Assembly: GCF_024622045.1 (NCBI RefSeq)
Contig: NZ_JANKBP010000010.1
Source: Rodentibacter caecimuris
GTDB taxonomy: Bacteria > Pseudomonadota > Gammaproteobacteria > Enterobacterales > Pasteurellaceae
Strand: one strand, 5' to 3'
Length of the DNA stretch: 64,000 bases
Shown: piece after piece, positions 8,939 to 17,111 of the stretch
Numbering within the stretch: the stretch's first letter is position 1
Layout of the letters: every line of letters begins with the position of its first letter
The notes under the pieces: model-generated
Database searches by the model: none
What the model was told of the DNA's origin: nothing
What the model saw: the letters and a program-made list of their open reading frames with translations, nothing else
Translations under genes and position numbers: made by a program

Positions 8939-9625
8939 TTACCAGCAAAACCTTTCATTTACATGATTTTCCGATCGCTCTTTTTGCCACTTCGCTTTAT
9001 TTTGTGGATCAGCAAAAAACTCATCCTGTGCCTTTAAACGAAGCTTCAATTTTTTTTCGGCTGCTTTTAATGCAACTTTGCGATCTTGAAATTTGGAGGG
9101 TAATGCTTTTATAAAAACCGTTTCATAAGGATGGGAAATCACCCAATTTACTGCCTCTTCCGCAGTTTTACGTTGTTTGTTTAAATCACAAAAAGCGTAG
9201 GGATTCACAAATTGCTCTACCACTTGGCTAAATCCCGTATTTTCCGCCACAGTTGCCTTTGGTAAATCCAACACATAAAATGCTGTAATTAAACGGTTTT
9301 GTCCACGATAAAACCATTTCACCGCCTCATCACGTAAGCCGAAATCATAAGCACGGGCTGCTAGAGTAAACAAGGTGATTGGCGAAATCCGTGCCGGATT
9401 TCTTTGCACAAATTCGACCGCACTTTGATACCCGTTTAAGGTATTTTCCCGCAACATCGGATCAAGTTGCTTATGTACAAATACGTTTCCTGCATTGCCC
9501 TTTTCCGAGGAATAATAAGGTTTCACATAAATATCAATAGATTTCACCGGCTCTTTGCTGATCGAGCTACAAGCGGTTAAACCAAGTGCGGTCAAAATTA
9601 CAGGAATTTTTACGGCTAATTTCAC
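8939..9625 (-). CDS. Predicted lipoprotein of unknown function
   Basis: This 228-residue protein has a signal peptide ending in the lipobox LTAC (about residues 16-19), so it is probably lipid-anchored. The mature part is soluble, helical and rich in Lys/Glu/Ala near its end (KAAEKKLKLRLKAQ). A central segment (TLFTLAARAYDFGLRDEAVKWFYRG) resembles a TPR/Sel1-like helical pair, but I do not recognise a named family. It is a single gene, divergent from the ferredoxin gene, and ends against a strong terminator. The inner or outer membrane location cannot be decided; the residue after Cys is Ser, not Asp, which slightly favours outer-membrane sorting. Confidence 0.8.
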   Translation of the reverse strand: MKLAVKIPVILTALGLTACSSISKEPVKSIDIYVKPYYSSEKGNAGNVFVHKQLDPMLRENTLNGYQSAVEFVQRNPARISPITLFTLAARAYDFGLRDEAVKWFYRGQNRLITAFYVLDLPKATVAENTGFSQVVEQFVNPYAFCDLNKQRKTAEEAVNWVISHPYETVFIKALPSKFQDRKVALKAAEKKLKLRLKAQDEFFADPQNKAKWQKERSENHVNERFCW

Positions 9626-9739
9626 AATGCCTCCAACAGGAAATAATCCTTGAAATGAACTTATATCTCATCAAAATTTTGGTGAATTTTAACAGAGTTT
9701 TCACTTTTTCCTATATAATTGGGCAACAAACCGAACATT

Positions 9740-9997
9740 ATGCAGCATATGAAAATCCACTTAATTCGTAGTCAGATAACCCTTGATTTTAATAATGAAA
9801 GAAGCCTACTCGATCACCTCAAACGCAACAATATACACCACGAATACCAATGCCGTAGCGGTTATTGCGGTTCTTGTCGGGTGAAGATCAAAAAAGGCAA
9901 GGTATCCTATTCGGAAACTCCCCTTGCCTTTATCCAACCCGATGAAATTTTATTATGTTGTTGTCGTGTAGAAACGGATCTTGAATTGGAATTATAA
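9740..9997 (+). CDS. yfaE: 2Fe-2S ferredoxin, YfaE-like
   Basis: This small plant-type ferredoxin has the cluster ligands in CRSGYCGSC plus a later Cys in the LCCCR segment, which matches the YfaE family closely (LAFIQPxEILxCCCR). YfaE maintains the diferric-tyrosyl cofactor of class Ia ribonucleotide reductase in E. coli. The open frame begins further upstream at a TTG that overlaps a TATAAT box (9714-9719), so ATG 9740 or ATG 9749 is more likely the start. The 3' end overlaps the convergent dapB by six bases. There is no nrdAB next to it here, unlike in E. coli. Confidence 0.88.
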   Translation: MQHMKIHLIRSQITLDFNNERSLLDHLKRNNIHHEYQCRSGYCGSCRVKIKKGKVSYSETPLAFIQPDEILLCCCRVETDLELEL

Positions 9998-10804
9998 ATT
10001 ATTCAAATCCAACACATCCGTCATATCAAATAAACCATGGGATTTATTTTCCAACCATTTCCCCGCCCGTACCGCACCGTTTGCAAAAGTCATTCGGCTT
10101 GAGGCTTTATGGGAAATTTCCACTCGCTCCCCAATATCGGCAAACCATACGGTGTGCTCACCCACGACATCAGCGGCACGAATGGTTGAAAAGCCAATTT
10201 CATCAGGCTTACGCTCGCCTGTAATGCCCTCACGACAAAATACGCCATGGGTTTTCAAATCACGTCCTAAAGTTTTTGCGATATGTTCCCCCATTGAAAG
10301 TGCCGTACCTGAAGGAGCATCGACCTTATGACGATGGTGTGCCTCAATAATTTCAATATCGCAATAATCGCCCATCACCTTGGCGGCTTTTTCCAATAAT
10401 TTGAATACTAAATTCACGCCGACACTGAAATTAGAAGCAAATACAATGGCAATTTTTTTAGCGGCAGATTGAATTACATCTTTACCCGCCTCATCAAATC
10501 CTGTCGTACCAATCACCATTTTTTTATTATTCGCCACACAAAATGCAATATGTTTAAGCGTGCCTTCCGGACGGGTAAAATCAATCAGCAAATCAAAATT
10601 GTCTTTTTGTTCATGAAAATCATCAGACACCTTAATACCTAAATGCCCAATACCAGCCAACTCACCGGCGTCCGCTCCTAATAATGATGATCCTTGACGC
10701 TCAAAAGCAGCACCCAAAGTTACGCCATCCGCACCATGAATCGCTTGAATCAATTGACGTCCCATTCTGCCGCCCGCACCGGCAACCGCAATTCTTAATG
10801 TCAT
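9992..10804 (-). CDS. dapB: 4-hydroxy-tetrahydrodipicolinate reductase
   Basis: DapB makes tetrahydrodipicolinate in the lysine and meso-diaminopimelate pathway, in the cytoplasm. The 270 residues have the N-terminal nucleotide-binding loop GAGGRMG at about 9-15 and the catalytic signature EAHHRHKVDAPSGTA at about 154-168. Length equals the enterobacterial enzyme. It stands 15 bp downstream of the LysE-type exporter gene and could be co-transcribed with it. It overlaps the ferredoxin gene tail to tail. Confidence 0.97.
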   Translation of the reverse strand: MTLRIAVAGAGGRMGRQLIQAIHGADGVTLGAAFERQGSSLLGADAGELAGIGHLGIKVSDDFHEQKDNFDLLIDFTRPEGTLKHIAFCVANNKKMVIGTTGFDEAGKDVIQSAAKKIAIVFASNFSVGVNLVFKLLEKAAKVMGDYCDIEIIEAHHRHKVDAPSGTALSMGEHIAKTLGRDLKTHGVFCREGITGERKPDEIGFSTIRAADVVGEHTVWFADIGERVEISHKASSRMTFANGAVRAGKWLENKSHGLFDMTDVLDLNNL

Positions 10805-10819
10805 ATTTATACCCTTCTT

Positions 10820-11449
10820 TTAATTAATCATCTCAGTGATACCACTATAGATCAGTACACAACCAAAAAATAAAAATACCACGCCTGCTACATTATCAAT
10901 ATAACGGCTATATTGGCGATAAAACTGTTTTGCCACATTCCGTGAAAAAATAAATGAAATCAGGTAAAAATACAAGAATGTTACAATGACAATTAAACCG
11001 AACGCCAACCCCATTTCCCATATTTCCGTCATTTTCGCTAAAACCAAAGACATTACGCTGGAAAAATAAACGACGGCTTTGGCATTGGATAAATTCACAA
11101 GCAAACCTTTCAAAATTTCTTTTTTTGCATTGGTTTGTTCATTTAATTCTTTCGCTGAAATCGGTACAAATTCTGCATTTTGTCTGCTACGAATCAATAA
11201 AAAACCGAGATAACTCAAATAACTACCGCCCAAAACCATAATAAGCCCATGTAAAGCCGGCATCATAGCGAATAACACCGTTAATCCCAGCATTGAAAGT
11301 GCAGCCCAAAATGACACCCCTAACGTGATGCCGATAACCCCATAAAAGGTATTTCGACGAGAATTACTAGCCGCCATTCGGGTAACATAGAAAAAATCAG
11401 GTCCCGGCGTCATCAAACCAAACAAATGAACGATCAGTAAATTTAGCAT
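10820..11449 (-). CDS. LysE/RhtB-family amino acid exporter
   Basis: This 209-residue inner-membrane protein has about six hydrophobic segments and the family hallmark TPGPDFFYV near residue 14. RhtB/LysE proteins export amino acids such as threonine, homoserine or lysine; the substrate cannot be read from the sequence. It starts 3 bases after the pgpA stop, so it belongs to the thiL-pgpA run. It also lies just upstream of dapB, which makes a lysine- or threonine-family substrate plausible. Confidence 0.88.
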   Translation of the reverse strand: MLNLLIVHLFGLMTPGPDFFYVTRMAASNSRRNTFYGVIGITLGVSFWAALSMLGLTVLFAMMPALHGLIMVLGGSYLSYLGFLLIRSRQNAEFVPISAKELNEQTNAKKEILKGLLVNLSNAKAVVYFSSVMSLVLAKMTEIWEMGLAFGLIVIVTFLYFYLISFIFSRNVAKQFYRQYSRYIDNVAGVVFLFFGCVLIYSGITEMIN

Positions 11450-11452
11450 CTT

Positions 11453-11941
11453 TTACCACTCTATATTTAACAAAAAAATCACCATTACTGCATAAATAGC
11501 GGCAATGACATCATCCACCATAATACCGAAACCACTTTCCAGTTTTTCATCAAAATAACGAATCGGAAAAGGCTTGAGAATATCAAACAACCGAAACAAC
11601 ACAAAGGCTGTAAAAATCCATTGCCAAGACAAGCTCGGCACGGCAGCAAGGACGATAAACATGCCGACAAACTCATCCCACACAATAGAACCATGATCGT
11701 GTACACCCATATCATCAGCGGTTTTTTGACATAAATAACAGCCTAAAACAAAACAAAGTGCGGTCAAAATTAAGAAGGTTTTTGTTCCTAAAAGAATGAG
11801 TAAAATCACGCCTAACAAAGTACCAAGCGCGCTGCCCCAGCTTCCCGGTGCGGGATGAAGCAAACCGGAACCCAACCCCACTGCAAGCAAATGGATAGGA
11901 TTTTTTAAAGAAATTCGTTTTAACGGATTCTCTTCTCTCAT
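11453..11941 (-). CDS. pgpA: Phosphatidylglycerophosphatase A
   Basis: PgpA dephosphorylates phosphatidylglycerol phosphate in the inner membrane. The 162 residues show the family motifs: GLLHPAPGSWGS near the N-terminus, VWDEFVGM, FDILKPFPIRYFDEK and GIMVDDVIAA. A longer in-frame extension up to 12088 exists but lies inside thiL. ATG 11941, four bases after the thiL stop, gives the normal N-terminus. The thiL-pgpA order is common in gammaproteobacteria. Confidence 0.95.
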   Translation of the reverse strand: MREENPLKRISLKNPIHLLAVGLGSGLLHPAPGSWGSALGTLLGVILLILLGTKTFLILTALCFVLGCYLCQKTADDMGVHDHGSIVWDEFVGMFIVLAAVPSLSWQWIFTAFVLFRLFDILKPFPIRYFDEKLESGFGIMVDDVIAAIYAVMVIFLLNIEW

Positions 11942-11945
11942 ATTT

Positions 11946-12944
11946 TTATTCCTTGAAATGATCGAAGCCAACATTTGGTGAATAGTCAATCGGCTGCCCA
12001 TCACGCAAAAAACGGATGGAAAACGGACCGCACTTTTTCTGCTCAAATGCCGACACAACATGCCCAATACAGGTACAAGGCACATCAAGATTTTTTAGGC
12101 GAGACTCAAGTAAGGCTTGATTTTCGGGTGGAACGGTAAAACACAATTCATAGTCTTCTCCACCACTTAAGGCAAATTGCTCTGCTTGAGTGCGATCATA
12201 ACGATTTAATAATGATGATGAAAGTGGCAAGTCGGAAAGATTAATTTCCGCCGCACATTGACTACGTTTAAGAATATGTCTGAGATCGGAATTTAACCCA
12301 TCGGAAAGATCAATAGCTGCATGGGCAATATCGGCTAATGCCCGTCCAAGTGTAATCCGTGGCGTTGGGCGAAGATGGCGTTGCTGTAAAAATTCTTCGT
12401 CAAAACCGACCGCTCTTTTGTCCGATAAAATTTGTTGCAAACCGGCGGCACTATCGCCCAATGTACCTGAGACATAAATTAAATCCCCTACTTTGGCTTG
12501 ATGTCGGCACAATGCTCTTCCTTTTTCAACAAAACCTTGTGCAGTAATCGTAATGGATAACGGGCCTTTTGTCGTATCGCCGCCAATTAATGTGACATTG
12601 TGGTGTTTTAACGTGCGTAACAAACTTTGACTAAAGCGGGTAAGCCAATTTTCATCAACGTTTGGTAAAGTTAATGCAAGAGAAACCCATTTAGGTTGTG
12701 CCCCCATTGAGGCTAAATCACTTAAATTAGTGGCAACCGCTTTATAGGCTAGATCTTCCGCTGAAATGGAGGGCAAAAAGTGGGTATTTTCTACCATCGT
12801 GTCGGTGGTGATCGCAAGCCGGCTATTTTCTGGCACAGAAACTAAGGCACAATCATCGCCAATAGATAAGGCAACAAAGTCATCCGCTTGTCCCTGTGGC
12901 TGCTCAAAATAATGTTTAATTAAATCAAATTCACCCATTGCCAT
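11946..12944 (-). CDS. thiL: Thiamine-monophosphate kinase
   Basis: ThiL phosphorylates thiamine phosphate to the active cofactor thiamine pyrophosphate. The N-terminal region has GEFDLIKHYF, then SIGDDCALV and TTDTMVENTHF, typical of the ATP/Mg-binding face of this PurM-like family. A later IDLSDGLNSDL and SGGEDYEL are also diagnostic. Length is 332. The start could be ATG 12944 or the second ATG at 12938. It is downstream of nusB in the ribH-nusB-thiL-pgpA order, and works with thiMDE at the right end of the window. Confidence 0.96.
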   Translation of the reverse strand: MAMGEFDLIKHYFEQPQGQADDFVALSIGDDCALVSVPENSRLAITTDTMVENTHFLPSISAEDLAYKAVATNLSDLASMGAQPKWVSLALTLPNVDENWLTRFSQSLLRTLKHHNVTLIGGDTTKGPLSITITAQGFVEKGRALCRHQAKVGDLIYVSGTLGDSAAGLQQILSDKRAVGFDEEFLQQRHLRPTPRITLGRALADIAHAAIDLSDGLNSDLRHILKRSQCAAEINLSDLPLSSSLLNRYDRTQAEQFALSGGEDYELCFTVPPENQALLESRLKNLDVPCTCIGHVVSAFEQKKCGPFSIRFLRDGQPIDYSPNVGFDHFKE

Positions 12945-13005
12945 TGTTACCCTCCAAAATAAAAAGCACGCGTAAACACGCGCGCCATTTATAGATCATC
13001 TAAAT

Positions 13006-13440
13006 TTATTTACGCCCTAATGCCGGTGCGATTTTATCCAATACGCCATTAATATATTTATGACTGTCGTCCGAACCAAACACTTTTGCCACCTCAATCG
13101 CTTCGTTAATCACGACTTTGTATGGAACATCAAGCTCAAAACGCAATTCATACACCGCTAAACGTAAAATGGCTTTTTCAATAGGATCAAGTTCTTCAAA
13201 CGCACGGTCAATATAAGGAGCAATAGAAAAATCCACCTCTTCAATATTATCTACGGCTTGACGAAATAATTTGCGGAAATAAGGTTTGTCCACCCCCTCC
13301 ATATCTTGATCAAGAAAGAATGCCAACTCCACCTGTTCTGCCGTATTGCCGGAAACTGCCCAAGAATACAATGCTTGCACGCTACATTCACGAGCCCGAC
13401 GACGAGCCGACGGTTTTTTCACTTGTTTTTGTTCCGCCAT
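13006..13440 (-). CDS. nusB: Transcription antitermination factor NusB
   Basis: This 144-residue, all-helical RNA-binding protein acts with NusE in rRNA antitermination. The conserved start RRRARECSVQALYSW and the end INEAIEVAKVFGSDDSHKYINGVLDKIA are clear. It begins three bases after the ribH stop, so the two are translationally close. This is the usual ribH-nusB pair. Confidence 0.97.
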   Translation of the reverse strand: MAEQKQVKKPSARRRARECSVQALYSWAVSGNTAEQVELAFFLDQDMEGVDKPYFRKLFRQAVDNIEEVDFSIAPYIDRAFEELDPIEKAILRLAVYELRFELDVPYKVVINEAIEVAKVFGSDDSHKYINGVLDKIAPALGRK

Positions 13441-13443
13441 TGT

Positions 13444-13917
13444 TTATGCCACATCAATTTGTTGAAGAAGATTAATCATTTCAAGTGCGGTTAATGCCGC
13501 TTCCGATCCTTTGTTGCCCGCTTTTGTACCGGCACGTTCAATAGCCTGATCAATATTCTCCGTGGTTAAGACACCAAATGCTACGGGAATTTCAGCTTCC
13601 ATCGCTACTTTGCCTAAACCACTGCTTGCTTCGCCCGCAACATATTCAAAATGCGCCGTACCACCACGGATCACCGTCCCCAAGGCAACAATCGCATCAA
13701 ACTTTTTGCTTTCCGCCAAACGACGGGCAACAAGTGGAAGTTCATAGGCACCCGGTGCACGCACAAGAGTAATATTTTCGTCTTTTACTTGGCCGATACG
13801 CTTTAATGTATCTACCGCACCTTCTAATAAGCTTTCATTGATAAAACTGTTAAAACGGGCAATAACTACTGCCACTTTTGCGTTAGGTGCCGCGACTACG
13901 CCTTCTAAAACTTTCAT
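13444..13917 (-). CDS. ribH: 6,7-dimethyl-8-ribityllumazine synthase
   Basis: This enzyme condenses the ribityl-pyrimidine with dihydroxybutanone phosphate, the step before riboflavin synthase (ribC at 58484-59095). The 157 residues show VAVVIARFN, VRAPGAYELP, GTVIRGGTAHFEYVAGE and GVLTTENIDQAIERAG, all family signatures. The frame extends to 13989, but ATG 13917 with AGGA upstream gives the normal N-terminus (MKVLEGVV). Confidence 0.97.
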   Translation of the reverse strand: MKVLEGVVAAPNAKVAVVIARFNSFINESLLEGAVDTLKRIGQVKDENITLVRAPGAYELPLVARRLAESKKFDAIVALGTVIRGGTAHFEYVAGEASSGLGKVAMEAEIPVAFGVLTTENIDQAIERAGTKAGNKGSEAALTALEMINLLQQIDVA

Positions 13918-14036
13918 ACTTTTTCCTATGTTATTCGTCCTAATAAATTGGTGGCAGATTCTAGCATAAAAATTACCGCCTATCAGCATTTATCTTGTCT
14001 GTGCCAAAACTAAGTGCGGTCATTTTTGTATAAGTT

Positions 14037-14477
14037 TTATTCCTCATCAAGAACAAATTCAAACCAATCTATCACTTCATTTTCATGCACGCCGTTTATA
14101 ATTAAAATGCCGGCATTTTTTACACTCCGTTCATCACCAGAAATCAATGGATGCCAATCAGGCAAAGGTTTACCTTCGTAAAGCAGCCGATAAGCACAGG
14201 TATCCGGTAACCAATGAAAATCAGGTAAATTCTTTTTGGTGAGTTTTGTACAATCTTTTTCGATGCTAAAACGTTCCGAATAATTACCGCACTTTCCACT
14301 TTCTATATCCAATAAATTACAGGCAATACGGGTGTAATAGAGTTTTTGTCGTTTTCCGCGACCTTGAATATATTTGCGATAACAGCATTTTCCGCAACCA
14401 TCACACAACGCTTCCCATTCGGAGTCGGTCATTTCAAGTAGAGATTTGGTTTGCCAAAAATTAGGGGATAAATTCAT
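14037..14477 (-). CDS. YcgN-like zinc/iron-sulfur cysteine-rich protein (UPF0260)
   Basis: The family is defined by a Cys-rich head, here CDGCGKCCYRK near residue 25, followed by CNLL, CGNY and DCTKLT, then WLPDTCAYRLLYEGKPLPDWHPL. Function is unknown; the cysteines suggest a metal or Fe-S site (YkgJ-type). The open frame extends upstream, but M at 14477 (or the preceding M at 14480) matches the family N-terminus with FWQTKSLLEM. It stands alone on the minus strand. Confidence 0.9.
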   Translation of the reverse strand: MNLSPNFWQTKSLLEMTDSEWEALCDGCGKCCYRKYIQGRGKRQKLYYTRIACNLLDIESGKCGNYSERFSIEKDCTKLTKKNLPDFHWLPDTCAYRLLYEGKPLPDWHPLISGDERSVKNAGILIINGVHENEVIDWFEFVLDEE

Positions 14478-14764
14478 CATTTTGGAAATTTTAAGTATAA
14501 AAACACATAACTTCAGATGACGTAAACTAGGCGCCATCCACCGAGAACTGCTCAATTATATTCAACGATCTCAAATCGAATAATCTTACCATTATATCCC
14601 TCAAAAAAACCAAACAATGCAAGATTATTCCCACATAGCCTAATTAAAATCTTGATATCGCTCACAATTTTGAAAATATTCATAATTTTTATAAGCCTTT
14701 TTATTGACTAGACAAAAAAATAGGAGTAAAAATTTTTAACAAAAAAGCAACGTAAGGACAACAT

Positions 14765-15415
14765 ATGCTAACCATTCATCACACTAGTGAATATTCCTTG
14801 ATTTGCTCACTTCCTCCCCCTGCCGAGCTGTCAAAACAGCAGTCTATTTGGCAATTATCAGAATTGGCACAAGATCTCCCCGGCGTAGTTGAAACGGTCG
14901 TCGGAATGAATAATCTCACGCTCTTTTATCATCTTCATACCGATCCCCTAGCACTTATCAATGAAGTACATCAACTTTGGGAAAATGTTCAAACACAGAA
15001 AACGCATTTTCAAGGAAAATTAGTTGAGATTCCCGTTCATTACGGTGGGGAATTTGGCGAAGATTTATATGATGTAGCGAAATTCCACCACACCACCGCA
15101 CAAGAAATTATTCATCGTCACACCGCCCCTACTTACACGGTTTTTATGATGGGCTTCCAACCCGGTTTCCCTTATTTAGGCGGATTGCCAGAATCACTTC
15201 ATACCCCACGCCGCGATGCACCAAGAACAAGAGTTCCTGCGGGTTCTGTCGGAATCGGAGGAAGCCAAACTGGAATTTATCCGTTTACTTCCCCCGGCGG
15301 GTGGCAACTATTAGGTAGAACTGAAATTCAACTTTTTGATGTGAATCAAAGCCAGCCCATTTTATTAAAAGCAGGCGATCAAGTACGTTTTGTTGTGGAG
15401 GATATGACCCTATGA
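14765..15415 (+). CDS. pxpB: 5-oxoprolinase subunit PxpB
   Basis: One of three subunits of the prokaryotic ATP-dependent 5-oxoprolinase, which opens 5-oxoproline (pyroglutamate) to glutamate. The 216 residues match the KipI/PxpB family: the central FMMGFQPGFPYLGGLPESLHTPRRDAPRTRVPAGSVG region is highly characteristic. AAGGA precedes the start codon. The last four bases overlap the pxpC start (ATGA), showing translational coupling. Confidence 0.95.
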   Translation: MLTIHHTSEYSLICSLPPPAELSKQQSIWQLSELAQDLPGVVETVVGMNNLTLFYHLHTDPLALINEVHQLWENVQTQKTHFQGKLVEIPVHYGGEFGEDLYDVAKFHHTTAQEIIHRHTAPTYTVFMMGFQPGFPYLGGLPESLHTPRRDAPRTRVPAGSVGIGGSQTGIYPFTSPGGWQLLGRTEIQLFDVNQSQPILLKAGDQVRFVVEDMTL

Positions 15416-16344
15416 TTTATATTCAACATCTTCAAGGCTTTGCTCATCTACAGGATTTAGGCCGCTTTGGCTTACGCGGATTTGGTATCGGACATTCCGG
15501 TGCTATGGATTGCCTTGCATTGCAAGCGGGAAATTTATTATTGAAAAATGCCAATAATTTACCCGCACTTGAAATAGCTTTAGGAAGCCTGACAATAACC
15601 TTTGACTGTGACACACCATTTTGTTTAACCGGCGCATTATGTGAGGCGGAACTTGATGATAGCCCGATTTCACCTTACTGCCGTTACACGGCAAAAGCGC
15701 GCCAAACCCTCAAAATCAAACGAATTACCCAAGGCAACTACACCTATCTTTGTGTTGCCGGAGGCTTTAAAGTACCTAAAGTATTAGGATCTTATAGCAC
15801 CAATTTACAAGCAGGTTTTGGTGGGTTTCAAGGACGTTTACTCAAATCCGGCGATCATATTGCGACAGGGTTAAGAGATACGGTGCTTAGCCCATTAGGG
15901 ATTGAACCCATTTCTTATACAAAAACTATTCATGCAACCGTTTCATCAGAATACGAGGCATTCAACCAAGAAACCCAAACATTATTTTGGCAACAGGGTT
16001 GGATATTACAACGAAATAGCAACCGTATAGGCTATCGCTTTTCCGGTTCTCAAAAATTAATGCTTAATTCCCATCTTGAAATGCTTTCTTATGCCGTACC
16101 AATCGGCACAGTTCAAGTTCCTCCGGACGGTCAGCCGATTGTATTAATGGCAGATGCTCAAACAACGGGCGGTTACCCAAAAATTGCCTGTATTATTCAA
16201 GCGGATATTGGCAAATTAGCACAAATACCTTTTGGAGAAACCGTTTATTTTAAACAGGTTACCCATCAACAAGCGCGAGAATTGTACCGACAAGATCAAG
16301 ATTATTTGACCTACATAAGGAGAAAAGTAAATGAAACGCGTTGA
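15412..16344 (+). CDS. pxpC: 5-oxoprolinase subunit PxpC
   Basis: This 310-residue protein is of the KipA/PxpC biotin-dependent-carboxylase-like family, which pairs with PxpB. Family sequence includes LQDLGRFGLRGFGIGHSGAMD at the N-terminus and the late MADAQTTGGYPKIA block. It overlaps pxpB by 4 bases and pxpA by 14 bases, so the three subunits are made from one message. The gene order B-C-A is the one seen in many bacteria. Confidence 0.95.
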   Translation: MIYIQHLQGFAHLQDLGRFGLRGFGIGHSGAMDCLALQAGNLLLKNANNLPALEIALGSLTITFDCDTPFCLTGALCEAELDDSPISPYCRYTAKARQTLKIKRITQGNYTYLCVAGGFKVPKVLGSYSTNLQAGFGGFQGRLLKSGDHIATGLRDTVLSPLGIEPISYTKTIHATVSSEYEAFNQETQTLFWQQGWILQRNSNRIGYRFSGSQKLMLNSHLEMLSYAVPIGTVQVPPDGQPIVLMADAQTTGGYPKIACIIQADIGKLAQIPFGETVYFKQVTHQQARELYRQDQDYLTYIRRKVNETR

Positions 16345-17074
16345 TTTAAATGTTGATCTAGCCGAAGGCTATGCGAATGATGAAAAATTGTTGCAGTTAG
16401 TCAGCTCTGCAAATATTGCCTGTGGCTTGCACGCCGGTAGTTATAATGAAATGCGTAAAGCTATTTTATGGGCGAAAGAAAATAATGTGACAATCGGGGC
16501 ACATCCGGGCTATCCCGACCGAGAAAATTTTGGTCGCCTTAATATGGATTTAACCGATGCAGAACTTCAAGCCAGTTTACTTTATCAGCTTGGTGCAATT
16601 AAAGCCTTATGTGAGGCTGAAGGTGTTGTATTAAATTACGTCAAACCGCATGGCGCACTATATAACCAAGCAGCAAAAGATCCGGCTCTCGCCCGTTTAA
16701 TCGTACAAACCATTAAAAAATTTGATCCCGATTTAGCCCTAGTGGGATTATCCGGAAGTGCGATGCTCTCTGCCGCACAAGAAATCGGACTCAGAACCAT
16801 TTCGGAAGTATTTGCCGATCGACACTATCAAGCCGATGGTTCATTAGTACCGCGCAGTTGTAATAATGCCTTGCTAGAAAATGATCAAGAAGCGGTTGCA
16901 CAGGTTCTACAAATGGTGATTAAGGGAACCGTTCCTACTGTCGAAGGTTTCAATATACCTATTCAAGCCGACAGCATTTGCTTACACGGCGACGGTAACC
17001 ATGCGATTGAATTTGCGAAAAAAATTCGTGCAGCATTACAAGCAGAACAAATCATCATTTCGGCAAAATATTAA
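16331..17074 (+). CDS. pxpA: 5-oxoprolinase subunit PxpA (LamB/YcsF family)
   Basis: This 247-residue protein is of the LamB/YcsF fold, the subunit that with PxpBC hydrolyses 5-oxoproline. Diagnostic runs are DLNVDLAEG, SANIACGLHAG, IGAHPGYPDRENFGR, YVKPHGALYN and SICLHGDGNHA. The start ATG 16331 lies inside pxpC and is preceded by AAGGAG. It is followed 37 bp later by a transporter gene. Confidence 0.96.
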   Translation: MKRVDLNVDLAEGYANDEKLLQLVSSANIACGLHAGSYNEMRKAILWAKENNVTIGAHPGYPDRENFGRLNMDLTDAELQASLLYQLGAIKALCEAEGVVLNYVKPHGALYNQAAKDPALARLIVQTIKKFDPDLALVGLSGSAMLSAAQEIGLRTISEVFADRHYQADGSLVPRSCNNALLENDQEAVAQVLQMVIKGTVPTVEGFNIPIQADSICLHGDGNHAIEFAKKIRAALQAEQIIISAKY

Positions 17075-17111
17075 TAGCCTCAAGTTGCATAACAACCTAT
17101 CGGAGATCAAT

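Noticed and set aside
11942..12088. Longer pgpA start inside thiL
   Set aside because: The extra 49 residues are a shadow of thiL; the standard PgpA N-terminus begins at 11941.
12961..12992. GC-rich CGCGTG repeats between nusB and thiL, considered as a terminator
   Set aside because: The units are direct copies around self-complementary CGCG, and no stable stem with a T-run was found.
14500..14580. Plus-strand tail RKLGAIHRELLNYIQRSQIE ending near 14578, as a possible remnant of a regulator upstream of pxpB
   Set aside because: Too short, with no start or matching domain, to claim a gene or pseudogene.
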